A stretch of 64,000 nt of DNA from Lachnospiraceae bacterium (GTDB lineage Bacteria; Bacillota; Clostridia; Lachnospirales; Lachnospiraceae). The DNA is taken from NCBI GenBank assembly GCA_017427775.1, contig JAFRSD010000013.1, forward strand, positions 1-64,000, in the 5' to 3' direction. This document shows positions 43,222 through 52,118 of this stretch, in pieces; the first letter of the stretch is position 1, and each line of letters begins with the position of its first letter. A model generated the notes under the pieces. The model was not told the DNA's origin. It saw nothing but the letters and a program-made list of their open reading frames with translations, and made no database searches. A program made the position numbers and the translations under genes.

Positions 43222-43949
43222 TGGTCTTGGCGGCAATCGTTGCCGGAGGGACCGGCACACGCATGAAAAGCGCTATCCCGAAGCAGTTTCTTATGATCGG
43301 CGGGGAGACGATCCTCGGCCGTTCCGTAGATGTATTTCTTGCTTCGCCCGAGATTGACGGTATCCTGATCGGCGCGCCTTCGGAGTATCTTAAGGAGACG
43401 GAGCGGATTGTCCGGGAGAGGCGCGAAAGGACGCATTCCGATAAGCCCGTCATTGTTACGGCAGGCGGGGCCAACCGGAACGAAACGCTTAAAAACCTCT
43501 GTGAAGCGGCATTCGAAAGGCTCGGCGCGGCGGCGGAGGATATCTTCGTAACGCATGACGCGGTACGTCCGTTCGTTACGTTACGGATGATCGCGGAAAG
43601 CGTACGGTCGATGGAGACGGCCGCGGTCAGCACGGTTGCGATCCCGACGACCGATACGCTGCTATTGAGCACTGATCATAGAAATGTCGAAGAGGTTCCG
43701 GACCGGAGCCGGTTCTACCGGGCGCAGACGCCGCAGACGGCACGTCTCGGAAGCCTGAGAGACCTTCTTAACTCCATGACCGGGGAGGAACGGAGCGTTT
43801 CGACCGATCTGTGCGGTTTATATGCAGGCAAAGGGATTCGGGCAGTGATCATTCCCGGTTCCGAAAAGAATATTAAGATCACCGGACCTGACGATCTAAA
43901 GACGGCGGAAGCGCTGCTTAACGCGGAGAACGACGGGAACGGCATGTAG
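43218..43949 (+). CDS. IspD/TarI family cytidylyltransferase
   Basis: 243 residues. The nucleotide-binding start AAIVAGGTGTRMKSAIPKQF, HDAVRPFV and STVAIPTTDTLLLS, and the late NIKITGPDDLKTAEALL, are shared by IspD (MEP pathway of isoprenoids) and TarI (CDP-ribitol for teichoic acid). The pieces AIPTTDT and NIKIT look somewhat closer to TarI, and a glf gene follows 10 bases later. IspD cannot be excluded because a Clostridium needs one. The start overlaps the leuA stop as ATGA, with aaggaagg upstream. An ATG at 43221 is also possible. Confidence 0.85.
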   Translation: MMVLAAIVAGGTGTRMKSAIPKQFLMIGGETILGRSVDVFLASPEIDGILIGAPSEYLKETERIVRERRERTHSDKPVIVTAGGANRNETLKNLCEAAFERLGAAAEDIFVTHDAVRPFVTLRMIAESVRSMETAAVSTVAIPTTDTLLLSTDHRNVEEVPDRSRFYRAQTPQTARLGSLRDLLNSMTGEERSVSTDLCGLYAGKGIRAVIIPGSEKNIKITGPDDLKTAEALLNAENDGNGM

Positions 43950-43959
43950 GAGGGTAGTT

Positions 43960-45072
43960 ATGTATGATTATCTGATCGTCGGAGCGGGTCTTTTCGGCTC
44001 CGTATTTGCCCGTGAGGCAACCGACAAAGGGTATTCCTGCCTTGTGATCGACCGCCGCAGCCATATCGCCGGCAATGCTTACTGCGAGGACGTTGCAGGC
44101 ATTCCGGTGCACACGTACGGCGCACACATTTTCCATACTTCCGACCGGAAGATCTGGGATTACGTGAACCGTTTCGCCGAGTTCAACAATTTCGTGAATT
44201 CTCCGATCGCGGTTTATAAGGACGAGCTTTACAACCTGCCGTTCAACATGAACACGTTCGCGAAGATGTGGAACATCCGTACGCCGCAGGAGGCAAAGGA
44301 GAAGATTGAGGCTGCCAAGCTGGAAGCTAAGGTCGAGAATCCGCAGAACCTCGAGGAACAGGCCGTTTCGCTTGTCGGAAAGGATATCTACGAAAAGCTT
44401 GTCAAAGGCTACACCGAGAAGCAGTGGGGACGTGACTGCAAGGATCTGCCGGCATTTATCATCAAGCGGCTCCCCGTGCGTTTTACGTACGATAACAACT
44501 ACTTTAACGACCGTTTCCAGGGCATTCCCGAAAATGGTTACACAGACATGGTAGCGAAGATCCTTGACGGGATTGAAGTGCGGACCGGAGAGGACTATCT
44601 GAAGAACCGTGACGAATACCGTAAGCTTGCGAAGAAAGTCATCTACACGGGTGCGCTCGACGAGTATTTCGGTTACTGTTACGGCAATCTCGAATACCGT
44701 ATGGTGCGTTTCGAACAGGAGACACTCGATACCGACAATTATCAGGGCAACGCCGTGGTCAACTACACGGAGCGCGAGATCCCGTACACGAGAATCATCG
44801 AGCACAAGCATTTCTATCCGGGCTTAAAGACCGAGAAGACGGTCATTTCGAAAGAATATCCGGCGGAATGGCATCTCGGCGAGGAGCCTTATTATCCGAT
44901 CAATGACGAGAAGAACGCTTCCCTGTACGCCCGCTATAAAGAGCTGGCGGACCGCGAGGACGGCGTGATCTTCGGCGGACGGCTCGGCGAGTACAAGTAT
45001 TATGACATGGATAAGGTCATCGCTTCGGCACTTTCCCTTGCGGAAAAGGAGCTGCAGCATCGGATGGCTTGA
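43960..45072 (+). CDS. glf: UDP-galactopyranose mutase
   Basis: 370 residues. FAD-binding start YLIVGAGLFGSVFA, then IDRRSHIAGNAYCE, HTYGAHIFHTS and the C-terminal WHLGEEPYYPIND with the substrate-binding residues are characteristic. It converts UDP-galactopyranose to UDP-galactofuranose for surface polysaccharide. It lies between a cytidylyltransferase gene and, after a terminator and htrA, an initiating sugar transferase, so it probably serves cell-envelope glycan synthesis. It has aggag before the ATG. Confidence 0.96.
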   Translation: MYDYLIVGAGLFGSVFAREATDKGYSCLVIDRRSHIAGNAYCEDVAGIPVHTYGAHIFHTSDRKIWDYVNRFAEFNNFVNSPIAVYKDELYNLPFNMNTFAKMWNIRTPQEAKEKIEAAKLEAKVENPQNLEEQAVSLVGKDIYEKLVKGYTEKQWGRDCKDLPAFIIKRLPVRFTYDNNYFNDRFQGIPENGYTDMVAKILDGIEVRTGEDYLKNRDEYRKLAKKVIYTGALDEYFGYCYGNLEYRMVRFEQETLDTDNYQGNAVVNYTEREIPYTRIIEHKHFYPGLKTEKTVISKEYPAEWHLGEEPYYPINDEKNASLYARYKELADREDGVIFGGRLGEYKYYDMDKVIASALSLAEKELQHRMA

Positions 45073-45132
45073 GCGGACGCGGCTGTGTTTTCGCAGAATA
45101 AGGGCGGTCCCGAAAAAACATAAACAGACAGC

Positions 45133-45164
45133 AAAAAGGAGACGATATCGATCGTCTCCTTTTC
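45133..45164. terminator. bidirectional rho-independent terminator
   Basis: AAAAGGAGACGAT pairs with ATCGTCTCCTTTT around ATCG. It serves glf and the convergent htrA gene. Confidence 0.88.
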
Positions 45165-45193
45165 GATTTGGAAGGTTGTGGTTCTATGTGAAA

Positions 45194-46411
45194 TCAGTCG
45201 GACTTGCGTTCTTTCAGGGTGACTTCGATCGGATAGGTCTTGAAGACACCGTCTTCCATACGCTGCACGGTCAGCGTGACCGTGGTACCGTAGCGGTAGG
45301 AAGTTATGCGGGACTGCAGCTGCTCGGTCGTCACAACCGGCACATCGTTAACACCGGTAATGATATCGCCGACCTTCAGGTCGGACTCCGAGGCCGCACC
45401 GCCTTCCATAATTTCGTTGATCCGGATGCCGGCAGGCCATCCGAGATTGTTGATCTCGTCTTCGGATACGGCGGAAATCACTACGCCCAAAAAGCCCTGC
45501 TCGTTCTCGCGGACACGTTCTTTCTGTTCCAGATCGCGGATGATCGGTACCGCTACGGACATCGGGATGGCAAATCCCATGCCTTCGATGTCAGTCGCAT
45601 TCAGCTTCGAGGAATTGATGCCGATCACTTCGCCGTCTATGTTTACAAGTGCGCCGCCGCTGTTACCGGGGTTGATCGCCGCGTCGGTCTGGATCAGGGA
45701 AATGCTGACAGACTCGGAAGAGTAGCGATGGTCGGTCGCGCCGATGTAGCCTACGGTCACGGACGAGCCGATGCCAAGCGCGTTTCCTACGGCAATGGCC
45801 ATCTCGCCGACACGCACTTCCTTGCTTTCCGCAAGCGTCGCGGGTTTAATGGCGGCTCTGGTGGATTCTTTCAGTACGGATTCCTTCAGCGTCAGGATTG
45901 CGAGATCATAAACCGCGTCGGAATTCTTCACGGTGCAGGAGTAGGTTTCGCCGTCGGCAAATGTGATCTTCACCGTCTTCGCACCCTCCACAACGTGATG
46001 GTTGGTTACGAGATAGAGGATGCCTTCCTTACTCTCGATGTAGATGCCCGTCCCGGCCGAGGTGCCCTCGATGCGGCGCCCGAAATAATCGGTGGAAACG
46101 ATCTGGCATTCAACCGTTACGATGGAAGGAAGAACCTGCTCGGCAATGCTTTCGATATCAATCTCGTCAAGCAGTTCAACCGAAGCCTCATCCGTGTAAT
46201 GTAACGTCGTCACTTTATTCAGATCTTCACGCATTCGCTTGGCGGTGACTCTTACCTGTCCGGCTTCCGGGGTAGGAGCAGGCTCTTTCTTCCAGCTGAC
46301 CGCCGACTTCACTTTCCGGACCGCCGAAGGAGCCTTATATACGAGAAAAAAGGTTCCGCACGCGATCAGAACAAATGTGATGCCAAAGATGATCTTCTTA
46401 AAAACTTTCAT
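45194..46411 (-). CDS. HtrA-type serine protease (S1C) with PDZ domain
   Basis: 405 residues. One N-terminal membrane segment (about 7-26) anchors it outside the cell. The trypsin-like domain has the triad His in LVTNHHVVEG, Asp in AVYDLAIL and Ser in PGNSGGALVN. A single PDZ domain follows (from about residue 305). It degrades misfolded exported proteins under envelope stress. The mRNA leader has a CCGTCCG/CGGACGG hairpin (46459-46477). I found no convincing promoter box pair on the minus strand. Confidence 0.95.
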   Translation of the reverse strand: MKVFKKIIFGITFVLIACGTFFLVYKAPSAVRKVKSAVSWKKEPAPTPEAGQVRVTAKRMREDLNKVTTLHYTDEASVELLDEIDIESIAEQVLPSIVTVECQIVSTDYFGRRIEGTSAGTGIYIESKEGILYLVTNHHVVEGAKTVKITFADGETYSCTVKNSDAVYDLAILTLKESVLKESTRAAIKPATLAESKEVRVGEMAIAVGNALGIGSSVTVGYIGATDHRYSSESVSISLIQTDAAINPGNSGGALVNIDGEVIGINSSKLNATDIEGMGFAIPMSVAVPIIRDLEQKERVRENEQGFLGVVISAVSEDEINNLGWPAGIRINEIMEGGAASESDLKVGDIITGVNDVPVVTTEQLQSRITSYRYGTTVTLTVQRMEDGVFKTYPIEVTLKERKSD

Positions 46412-46592
46412 GTTACAGCCTCCGAAAAGCGGTATATCGGGGATGTGTCCCTTTGTTGCCGTCCGAAAACCGGACGGATTACGAATCTTCCTATACGATA
46501 CAATCCGAATGTGATAATATTGTGAAGCAAAATTGAAGAAAAAAGGATATTTCCCGTACTTTCCGCCGCTCCCCGGGGCCGTCGGATTTATC

Positions 46593-46621
46593 TTGAATTC
46601 GGCTGAGGGATGGGATATAAT
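46593..46621 (+). promoter_or_regulatory. promoter of the sugar transferase-clpX operon
   Basis: TTGAAT and TATAAT are separated by 17 bases. Start near 46628 lies after the TTG at 46533, which supports the start at 46683. Confidence 0.75.
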
Positions 46622-46682
46622 AAACTATGTATACCCTTTGAACCATGTAAAAGGATATTTCGGGGAGAGTTTCGTTAACGCC

Positions 46683-48098
46683 ATGTTAAACACAAGTCAG
46701 AGAAAACTGAGTTCGATCAGCCTTATCGCCGACGCCCTGATGCTTGTTTCCGCTTATATCGCTTCGTATTATCTGCGGTTTACCGTATTTGCGGACGCGG
46801 GCTTTTTAGGGCTTAAGGACGGCGCGCAGTTCTATTCCTTACGGGGATATCTGAAGTATCTTGTCTTCGTGCTGATCGGATACCTTTTGATCTATTCCGC
46901 GTGCGGACTGTATGCCGCCAAGCGGAATCGCAAGCTTGAATACTGGAACCTGTTTGAAGCCAACGGCATCGGTATGCTGTTCTTCTCGTTCCTGCTGTTA
47001 GTCTTCAATGAAGGGGACATTTCCCGTCTGTTCCTCGGATTGTTCTTCGTCCTGACGTTATTGTTTGAGGTGTGCTTCCGGTTCGTATTTTACGCAATCC
47101 TCAGTTACTACCGGAAGAAGGGCAAGAACCTGATCCACATCGTGATCGTCGGCTACAGCGCGGCGGCGAGAGGCTATATCGACCGCATCAAAGCCAATCC
47201 GCAGTGGGGTTATTATATCCACGGCATCATTTCGGATACGAAGGAGGCCGGATTTACCTATCGCGGCATTTCCGTGATCGGAACCATCAACAACCTGGAA
47301 ACGATCCTTGCGGACAATTCCTTCGAAGAGGTCATCATCGCGCTTCCGATCAACGATTACTACAAGCTTCGCCGCGTGGCGGGAATCTGTGAAAAGTCGG
47401 GTGCGCACACGAAATTCGTGCCGGACTATAACCACATCATTCCTACGATCCCGGTGATGGAGGACTTCCTCGGGCTTCCCGTCATCAATATCCGTAACGT
47501 GCCGCTTGCGAGCTGGGGCAACCGTACGATCAAGCGGATCCTCGATATCATTTTCGGCGTGTTCGGACTGATCCTTTTCGCGATCCCGATGGGAATCATC
47601 GCTTTGCTGATCCGGATCACGACGCACGGGAAGATCATCTACTCGCAGGAGCGCGTCGGCCTTCACAACAAGCCGTTCCGCATGTACAAGTTCTGCTCCA
47701 TGAAGGAGGCAAAGGACGGCGAGGACGAGAACGAGTGGTCGTCGGAGGATAACGCGCGTGTTACGAAGATCGGTAAGATCATCCGCCGCACGAGTCTTGA
47801 CGAGCTCCCGCAGCTGTGGAACGTGATCCGCGGCGACATGAGCCTGATCGGACCGCGTCCGGAGCGGCCGTTCTTCGTGGAAAAGTTTAAAGAGGAGATC
47901 CCACGCTACATGATCAAGCATCAGGTGCGTCCCGGCATAACGGGATGGGCGCAGGTACACGGCCTTCGCGGGGATACATCGGTCAGCCGGAGAATCGACT
48001 ACGACTTATATTACATTGAAAACTGGACCCTGTTCCTTGATATCCGGATCGCGTTCTGGACGGTATTTACCGGATTTGTCAATAAGAACGCTTATTAA
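46683..48098 (+). CDS. undecaprenyl-phosphate sugar phosphotransferase (WcaJ/WbaP type)
   Basis: 471 residues. Four membrane segments in the first ~130 are followed by a nucleotide-binding CoA-like domain (about 155-245), a fifth membrane segment (about 285-310) and the catalytic C-terminal domain: [38 protein letters not shown]. It transfers sugar-1-phosphate from a UDP-sugar to undecaprenyl phosphate, the first step in repeating-unit polysaccharide synthesis. No other such glycan genes follow, so the pathway must be encoded elsewhere. The ATG at 46683 is chosen because the promoter precedes it and cgggga is upstream. The start is somewhat uncertain. Confidence 0.93.
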   Translation: MLNTSQRKLSSISLIADALMLVSAYIASYYLRFTVFADAGFLGLKDGAQFYSLRGYLKYLVFVLIGYLLIYSACGLYAAKRNRKLEYWNLFEANGIGMLFFSFLLLVFNEGDISRLFLGLFFVLTLLFEVCFRFVFYAILSYYRKKGKNLIHIVIVGYSAAARGYIDRIKANPQWGYYIHGIISDTKEAGFTYRGISVIGTINNLETILADNSFEEVIIALPINDYYKLRRVAGICEKSGAHTKFVPDYNHIIPTIPVMEDFLGLPVINIRNVPLASWGNRTIKRILDIIFGVFGLILFAIPMGIIALLIRITTHGKIIYSQERVGLHNKPFRMYKFCSMKEAKDGEDENEWSSEDNARVTKIGKIIRRTSLDELPQLWNVIRGDMSLIGPRPERPFFVEKFKEEIPRYMIKHQVRPGITGWAQVHGLRGDTSVSRRIDYDLYYIENWTLFLDIRIAFWTVFTGFVNKNAY

Positions 48099-48128
48099 GG
48101 ACGGGAGTCACAACCGAAACGGAGTACT

Positions 48129-49508
48129 ATGGACGAACAGAACAATAAAGACGGGCGGGACGGATACGAAAACGTCTGCGCCATGTGTCACAGACCGGAA
48201 AGCGTGTGCGGAAAGCTGTTTCATCTTCCGCCGAATCTGACTCTTTGCGAAAGCTGCCTGCAGAAGTCATTTGACCTGATGGCTTCGACGCTCGATACGA
48301 GCGACCCGGAGAAGATGATGGGCAACCTCCGCATTATTATCCCGGGCGCGCAGAACCGCGAGCCGATGAAGCTGAAGCCCAAGAAGAAAGAGGCGGAGGC
48401 AGCGGAGACGCAGGAGAATGTGGAAAGCGGTGACGTGATGGATATCGCGAAGCTTCCTTCCCCGCATGAGATCAAAGCAAAACTCGACGAATATGTGATC
48501 GGCCAGGATCACGCCAAGAAGGTGATCAGCGTGGCCGTTTACAACCACTATAAACGTGTCCGCAGACAGGACGAGGAAGCATTTAAGGATGATGTCATCA
48601 TCGAAAAGTCCAATATGCTGATGCTCGGACCGACCGGCTGCGGCAAGACCTATCTTGTACAGACGCTCGCGAAGCTTTTGAACGTGCCGCTCGCGATCAC
48701 CGACGCGACGAGCCTTACCGAGGCCGGCTACATCGGCGATGACGTGGAGAGCGTGCTTTCGAAGCTTTTAGCGAATGCCGACAACGATGTGGAGCGTGCG
48801 GAGCACGGCATCGTATTTATCGACGAGATCGACAAGATTGCCAAGAAGAAGAATACGACGAGCCGCGATGTCAGCGGCGAGAGCGTGCAGCAGGGGCTTT
48901 TGAAACTCTTAGAGGGTGCCGACGTGGAGGTGCCGGTCGGCGCGTCCAGTAAGAACGGCATGGTTCCGACGACGATGATCAACACGAGAAACATCCTGTT
49001 CATCTGCGGCGGCGCGTTTCCGGGACTCGACGAGATCATCAAGACGCGGCTTACGAAGTCGTTTACGATGGGATTTAACTCCTACCTGAAGGACGAATTC
49101 GACATGGACCGCGACATCCTTTCGAAGGCTACGATGGAAGACCTCCGGGAATTCGGCATGGTTCCCGAGTTTATCGGACGTCTGCCGATCCTCTTTGCGC
49201 TGCGCGGACTTGACCGCGAGGCGATGAAGCGGATCCTCACCGAGCCGAAGAACGCAATCATTAAGCAGTATCAGAAGCTGTTCGCGATGGATGAGGTACA
49301 GTTGAAGTTTACGGACGAGGCACTTGACGTGATCGCGGAGAAGGCGATTGCCAAGGAAACCGGTGCCCGCGCCCTGCGCTCGATCCTTGAGGAATTCATG
49401 CTTGACATCATGTATGAAATCCCGAAGGACAGCTATATCGGAACCGTTACCATAACCGCGGATTATATTAACGGAAATGGTGCGCCGATTATTGAAATGC
49501 GAAGCTGA
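48129..49508 (+). CDS. ClpX-type AAA+ unfoldase, divergent
   Basis: 459 residues, somewhat longer than typical ClpX. The N-terminal zinc domain has Cys pairs CAMC and CESC. The AAA+ core has Walker A MLGPTGCGKT, Walker B IVFIDEIDKIA and the sensor region ETGARALRSILEEF. In the loop that binds ClpP, typically IGF, this protein has MGF (KSFTMGFNS). ClpX unfolds proteins for ClpP, but no clpP or trigger factor gene is adjacent, and the zinc domain differs from the usual type. It may be a second ClpX with its own adaptors or partners. It follows the sugar transferase after 30 bases. Confidence 0.85.
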   Translation: MDEQNNKDGRDGYENVCAMCHRPESVCGKLFHLPPNLTLCESCLQKSFDLMASTLDTSDPEKMMGNLRIIIPGAQNREPMKLKPKKKEAEAAETQENVESGDVMDIAKLPSPHEIKAKLDEYVIGQDHAKKVISVAVYNHYKRVRRQDEEAFKDDVIIEKSNMLMLGPTGCGKTYLVQTLAKLLNVPLAITDATSLTEAGYIGDDVESVLSKLLANADNDVERAEHGIVFIDEIDKIAKKKNTTSRDVSGESVQQGLLKLLEGADVEVPVGASSKNGMVPTTMINTRNILFICGGAFPGLDEIIKTRLTKSFTMGFNSYLKDEFDMDRDILSKATMEDLREFGMVPEFIGRLPILFALRGLDREAMKRILTEPKNAIIKQYQKLFAMDEVQLKFTDEALDVIAEKAIAKETGARALRSILEEFMLDIMYEIPKDSYIGTVTITADYINGNGAPIIEMRS

Positions 49509-49520
49509 ATGGTATATAAT
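49492..49520 (+). promoter_or_regulatory. promoter of the zinc-ribbon/PVYQQ protein gene, inside the clpX end
   Basis: TTGAAA and TATAAT are separated by 17 bases, in the last codons and stop of clpX. Confidence 0.7.
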
Positions 49521-49562
49521 AGATTCAGACCTTAACCAAATGAGTAAAGGAGAGTGGAAGAC

Positions 49563-50609
49563 ATGTTTTGTGGAAAATGCGGAAATCAGATACCCGACGG
49601 CGTAGCTTTCTGTCCTTTCTGCGGCGAGAAACTTGTGCAGGCAGTTGCCCAGGCAGCAGCTCCTGTTGCGGAAGCAGCGCAGAATGCAGCGGCTCCGGTC
49701 GTAGAAGAAGTACAGAATGCGGCAGCTCCCGTTGTTGAGGCGGCAGCACCCGTCGTTGAAGCGGCAGCTCCTGTTGCAGAAGCCGCACCTGTTCCGGAAG
49801 CACCGGTTCAGCAGCCCGTTTATCAGCAGGCACCCGTTGAGCAGCCCGTTTATCAGCAGCCTGTATATCAGCAGCCCGTTTACCAGCAGCCGGTTCAACA
49901 GCCTGTTTATCAGCAGCCTGTTTACCAGCAGCCCATGTATCAGCAGCCTATGTATCAGCAGCCCGTAGCGGAGGCACCGAAGAAGAAGTCAAAGGCTCCT
50001 TTGATCATCATTATCATTCTTCTCGTTCTGCTCCTTGCAGCCGGCGGCCTGATCGTATTTGAGACCTTCTTCGCAGACGAAGAGGACCGCCCCGAGTTCC
50101 TTGCCATGCTTGACTTCCAGAAGGATGAGAACAAGCTTCCTCTTTCCGAGAAAGAGCAGAAGACCTTCACGAAGATTGTGAAGAACATGGACCAGGCAAT
50201 CATCGATACCGACGGAGACGCTTACGCAGAGTGCATTCCTTCTTACGCACGCAGCTTCGTATGGGGCGTTTACGGCGAGACCAGTGCGGATGCTTTCGTG
50301 AAGTATCTGTACGGTGACAAGGATAACGGTATCTCGAAGCTCGGCGATGACATCAAGGTTACCGAGGAGATTGTATCCGCCAAGAAGATCAGCAAGCTTG
50401 AGGATCTTTCGGAAGCTTTCGAGAAGGAATTCAAGAAGTCCTTGGATTTCGATGTTGCTTACCTTGTAACGAACAACTCCTGCTTCAAGGGCGATGAGGA
50501 TTCCCAGAAGTACGTAGATTACTATCTGTTCTTCCGTGAAGAGGACGAGGAAGACTGGAACGTCATCCTGATCGGAGAAGAGAATCTCGAGAAGTTCGGA
50601 CTGAAATAA
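49563..50609 (+). CDS. zinc-ribbon membrane protein with Ala/Val and PVYQQ repeats
   Basis: 348 residues. The N-terminal ribbon is CGKC-x11-CPFC. It is followed by an Ala/Val/Pro segment and then a low-complexity part made of PVYQQ units (about residues 80-135). One membrane segment lies at about 148-168 and a folded C-terminal domain of ~180 residues at the end. The repeats resemble disordered linkers of prokaryotic zinc-ribbon proteins that join a ribbon to a membrane domain. The C-terminal part contains YAECIPSYARSFVWGVYG and has no family name I know. Start at ATG 49563, aaaggagag upstream. Related in plan to the array at 6.4-9.4 kb, but not in sequence. Confidence 0.75.
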   Translation: MFCGKCGNQIPDGVAFCPFCGEKLVQAVAQAAAPVAEAAQNAAAPVVEEVQNAAAPVVEAAAPVVEAAAPVAEAAPVPEAPVQQPVYQQAPVEQPVYQQPVYQQPVYQQPVQQPVYQQPVYQQPMYQQPMYQQPVAEAPKKKSKAPLIIIIILLVLLLAAGGLIVFETFFADEEDRPEFLAMLDFQKDENKLPLSEKEQKTFTKIVKNMDQAIIDTDGDAYAECIPSYARSFVWGVYGETSADAFVKYLYGDKDNGISKLGDDIKVTEEIVSAKKISKLEDLSEAFEKEFKKSLDFDVAYLVTNNSCFKGDEDSQKYVDYYLFFREEDEEDWNVILIGEENLEKFGLK

Positions 50610-50628
50610 TCATTATTTCGCACATTGC

Positions 50629-50661
50629 CTGTCGGCCGGTTATCCGGCCGACAGTTTTTTT
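50629..50661 (+). terminator. rho-independent terminator
   Basis: CTGTCGGCCGG/CCGGCCGACAG with a 4-base loop, followed by seven T. A new promoter starts within the T run. Confidence 0.92.
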
Positions 50662-50688
50662 GACTTTTTCGGACAAATGTGATACATT
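50660..50688 (+). promoter_or_regulatory. promoter of the antiporter operon
   Basis: TTGACT and TACATT are separated by 17 bases, directly behind the terminator. Start near 50695. Confidence 0.75.
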
Positions 50689-50726
50689 TAATCTGATTTT
50701 GGCTTTATGCGGAAAGAAGGCGCTCC

Positions 50727-51191
50727 ATGTTCTTTTTGTTTCTGATCATGTGGGTTATTTTAAACGGGAGATTGGACCGGGAGGTGCTCGTAACAGGGCT
50801 TGTTCTGGCTGTCCCCGTTTATCTTTTTTTCTGCCTTGTAATGCGCTATACGCCGAAGAAGGAATGGCAGACGGTGAAACATTTTCCGTGGCTTTTGAAG
50901 TACCTCGGCGTATTGCTTGTGGAGATCATCAAGGCGAACTTCGCGGTGATCAGACTGATCCTTTCGCCGAAGCTTGAGCCCGAACCGATCCTGGTGCATT
51001 TCAAGAAGCCGATGAAGAAGGACGCGCATAAGGTGTTACTGGCCAATTCCATCACGCTGACGCCCGGAACGATCACGGTGGAGCTGGACGGGGACAACTA
51101 TGTCGTACATGCGCTTGATAAGGAATTCGCGGAAGGACTGGATTCTTCCGTATTTGTCGAGATGATCAAGGAACTGGAGGAGCGGGGATGA
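50727..51191 (+). CDS. Na+/H+ antiporter subunit E (MrpE/MnhE, MbhA-like)
   Basis: 154 residues, two N-terminal membrane segments and a cytoplasmic end with the family block LLANSITLTPGTITVEL. MrpE is needed for full activity of Mrp antiporters and is the first subunit of Mbh-type modules. It begins the ten-gene operon, with a four-base overlap to the next gene. Its ribosome binding site is ggaaagaagg. Confidence 0.95.
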   Translation: MFFLFLIMWVILNGRLDREVLVTGLVLAVPVYLFFCLVMRYTPKKEWQTVKHFPWLLKYLGVLLVEIIKANFAVIRLILSPKLEPEPILVHFKKPMKKDAHKVLLANSITLTPGTITVELDGDNYVVHALDKEFAEGLDSSVFVEMIKELEERG

Positions 51192-51496
51192 GCCTGTCGG
51201 AAGCTTACAATCTGCTTTATAACGGCGCGATCATGTTTCTCGCGGTCATTATGCTCGCGGTGCTTTTCCGCGCGGTAAAGGGGCCGGAGATCGTGGACCG
51301 TATCGTTGCCGTCAACATGCTTGGCACGCTGACGATCATGATCATCTGTATTCTTGCCGTGAAGCTTGCGCAGGGATACCTTCTTGACGTGGCGATCATC
51401 TACGCGATGATCTCGTTTCTTGCCGTGGTGATCCTTACGAGAATCTATCTGGGCGTATACCTGGAGCGTACACGGCGGAAAGGAGAGAAGTCATGA
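51188..51496 (+). CDS. antiporter subunit F (MrpF/MnhF, MbhB-like)
   Basis: 102 residues, three membrane segments. The signature block RAVKGPEIVDRIVAVNMLG is complete. It overlaps both neighbours by four bases (ATGA), so synthesis of E, F and G is coupled. Confidence 0.95.
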   Translation: MSLSEAYNLLYNGAIMFLAVIMLAVLFRAVKGPEIVDRIVAVNMLGTLTIMIICILAVKLAQGYLLDVAIIYAMISFLAVVILTRIYLGVYLERTRRKGEKS

Positions 51497-51840
51497 GCGG
51501 ATGGGTTCTCTTCGGCGTTGTTGCCATTCTGATCGTATGCGGACTTGCCGTTACGGCGATTGCCGCGTTCGGTCTCTTCAAGTTCCGCTTTGCCCTGAAC
51601 CGCATGCACGCGGCGGCCATGGCGGATACTCTCGGAATCATGCTTATTCTGTGCGGACTGATCGTAGCGACCGGTCTTCATTTTGCGTCTTTAAAACTGG
51701 CACTCATCATCGTCCTTTTGTGGTGCGCCGGTCCGGTTTCCAGCCACCTGCTGGCCGGGTTTGAGGTTGCGACCTCTTCGAAGTTTAAGGAGAATTGTGA
51801 ATCCGACACGGATCCCGGAAAGGACGGTAAGGAAGAATGA
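51493..51840 (+). CDS. antiporter subunit G (MrpG/MnhG, MbhC-like)
   Basis: 115 residues, three membrane segments, with the family pattern RFALNRMHAAAMADTLGI. A small membrane-packing subunit next to F in the known complexes. Overlap of four bases on both sides. Confidence 0.95.
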   Translation: MSGWVLFGVVAILIVCGLAVTAIAAFGLFKFRFALNRMHAAAMADTLGIMLILCGLIVATGLHFASLKLALIIVLLWCAGPVSSHLLAGFEVATSSKFKENCESDTDPGKDGKEE

Positions 51841-52118
51841 CGAAGCCGATCGTACTGCTTTTGGTACTGTTTCTGATCGTATGCGCTATCTGCGCCGGAT
51901 GGACGAAGAATCTGCTCGTTTCCATCGTAATCTTCATGTCTTACAGCCTTATCATGTCCATTATCTGGATTTTCCTGCAGGCGCCCGACCTTGCCATCAC
52001 CGAGGCGGCGGTAGGTGCCGGCGTTACGTCCGTGCTGTTCTTTGCCACCCTCCGGAAGATCAACGCGATCGGTTCGGGTGACGGAAAGGAGGAACCGCAT
52101 GAGCCGGATCAGAAGTAA
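51837..52118 (+). CDS. MbhD-like subunit (DUF4040)
   Basis: 93 residues with three membrane segments; FLQAPDLAITEAAVGAG is the typical block. In standard Mrp this part is the end of the long MrpA protein. Here it is a separate gene, as in archaeal Mbh. The last bases overlap the next start by 20. Together with the following fusion it supplies the MrpA C-terminal portion. Confidence 0.9.
   Translation: MTKPIVLLLVLFLIVCAICAGWTKNLLVSIVIFMSYSLIMSIIWIFLQAPDLAITEAAVGAGVTSVLFFATLRKINAIGSGDGKEEPHEPDQK

Noticed and set aside
45002-46204. Open frame on the plus strand opposite htrA
   Set aside because: It covers the catalytic domain of a clear HtrA protease on the other strand and crosses the terminator.
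49797-49970. Tandem DNA repeat or CRISPR-like array
   Set aside because: The repetition is coding: it translates into PVYQQ units in frame with a full-length protein, with no spacers.
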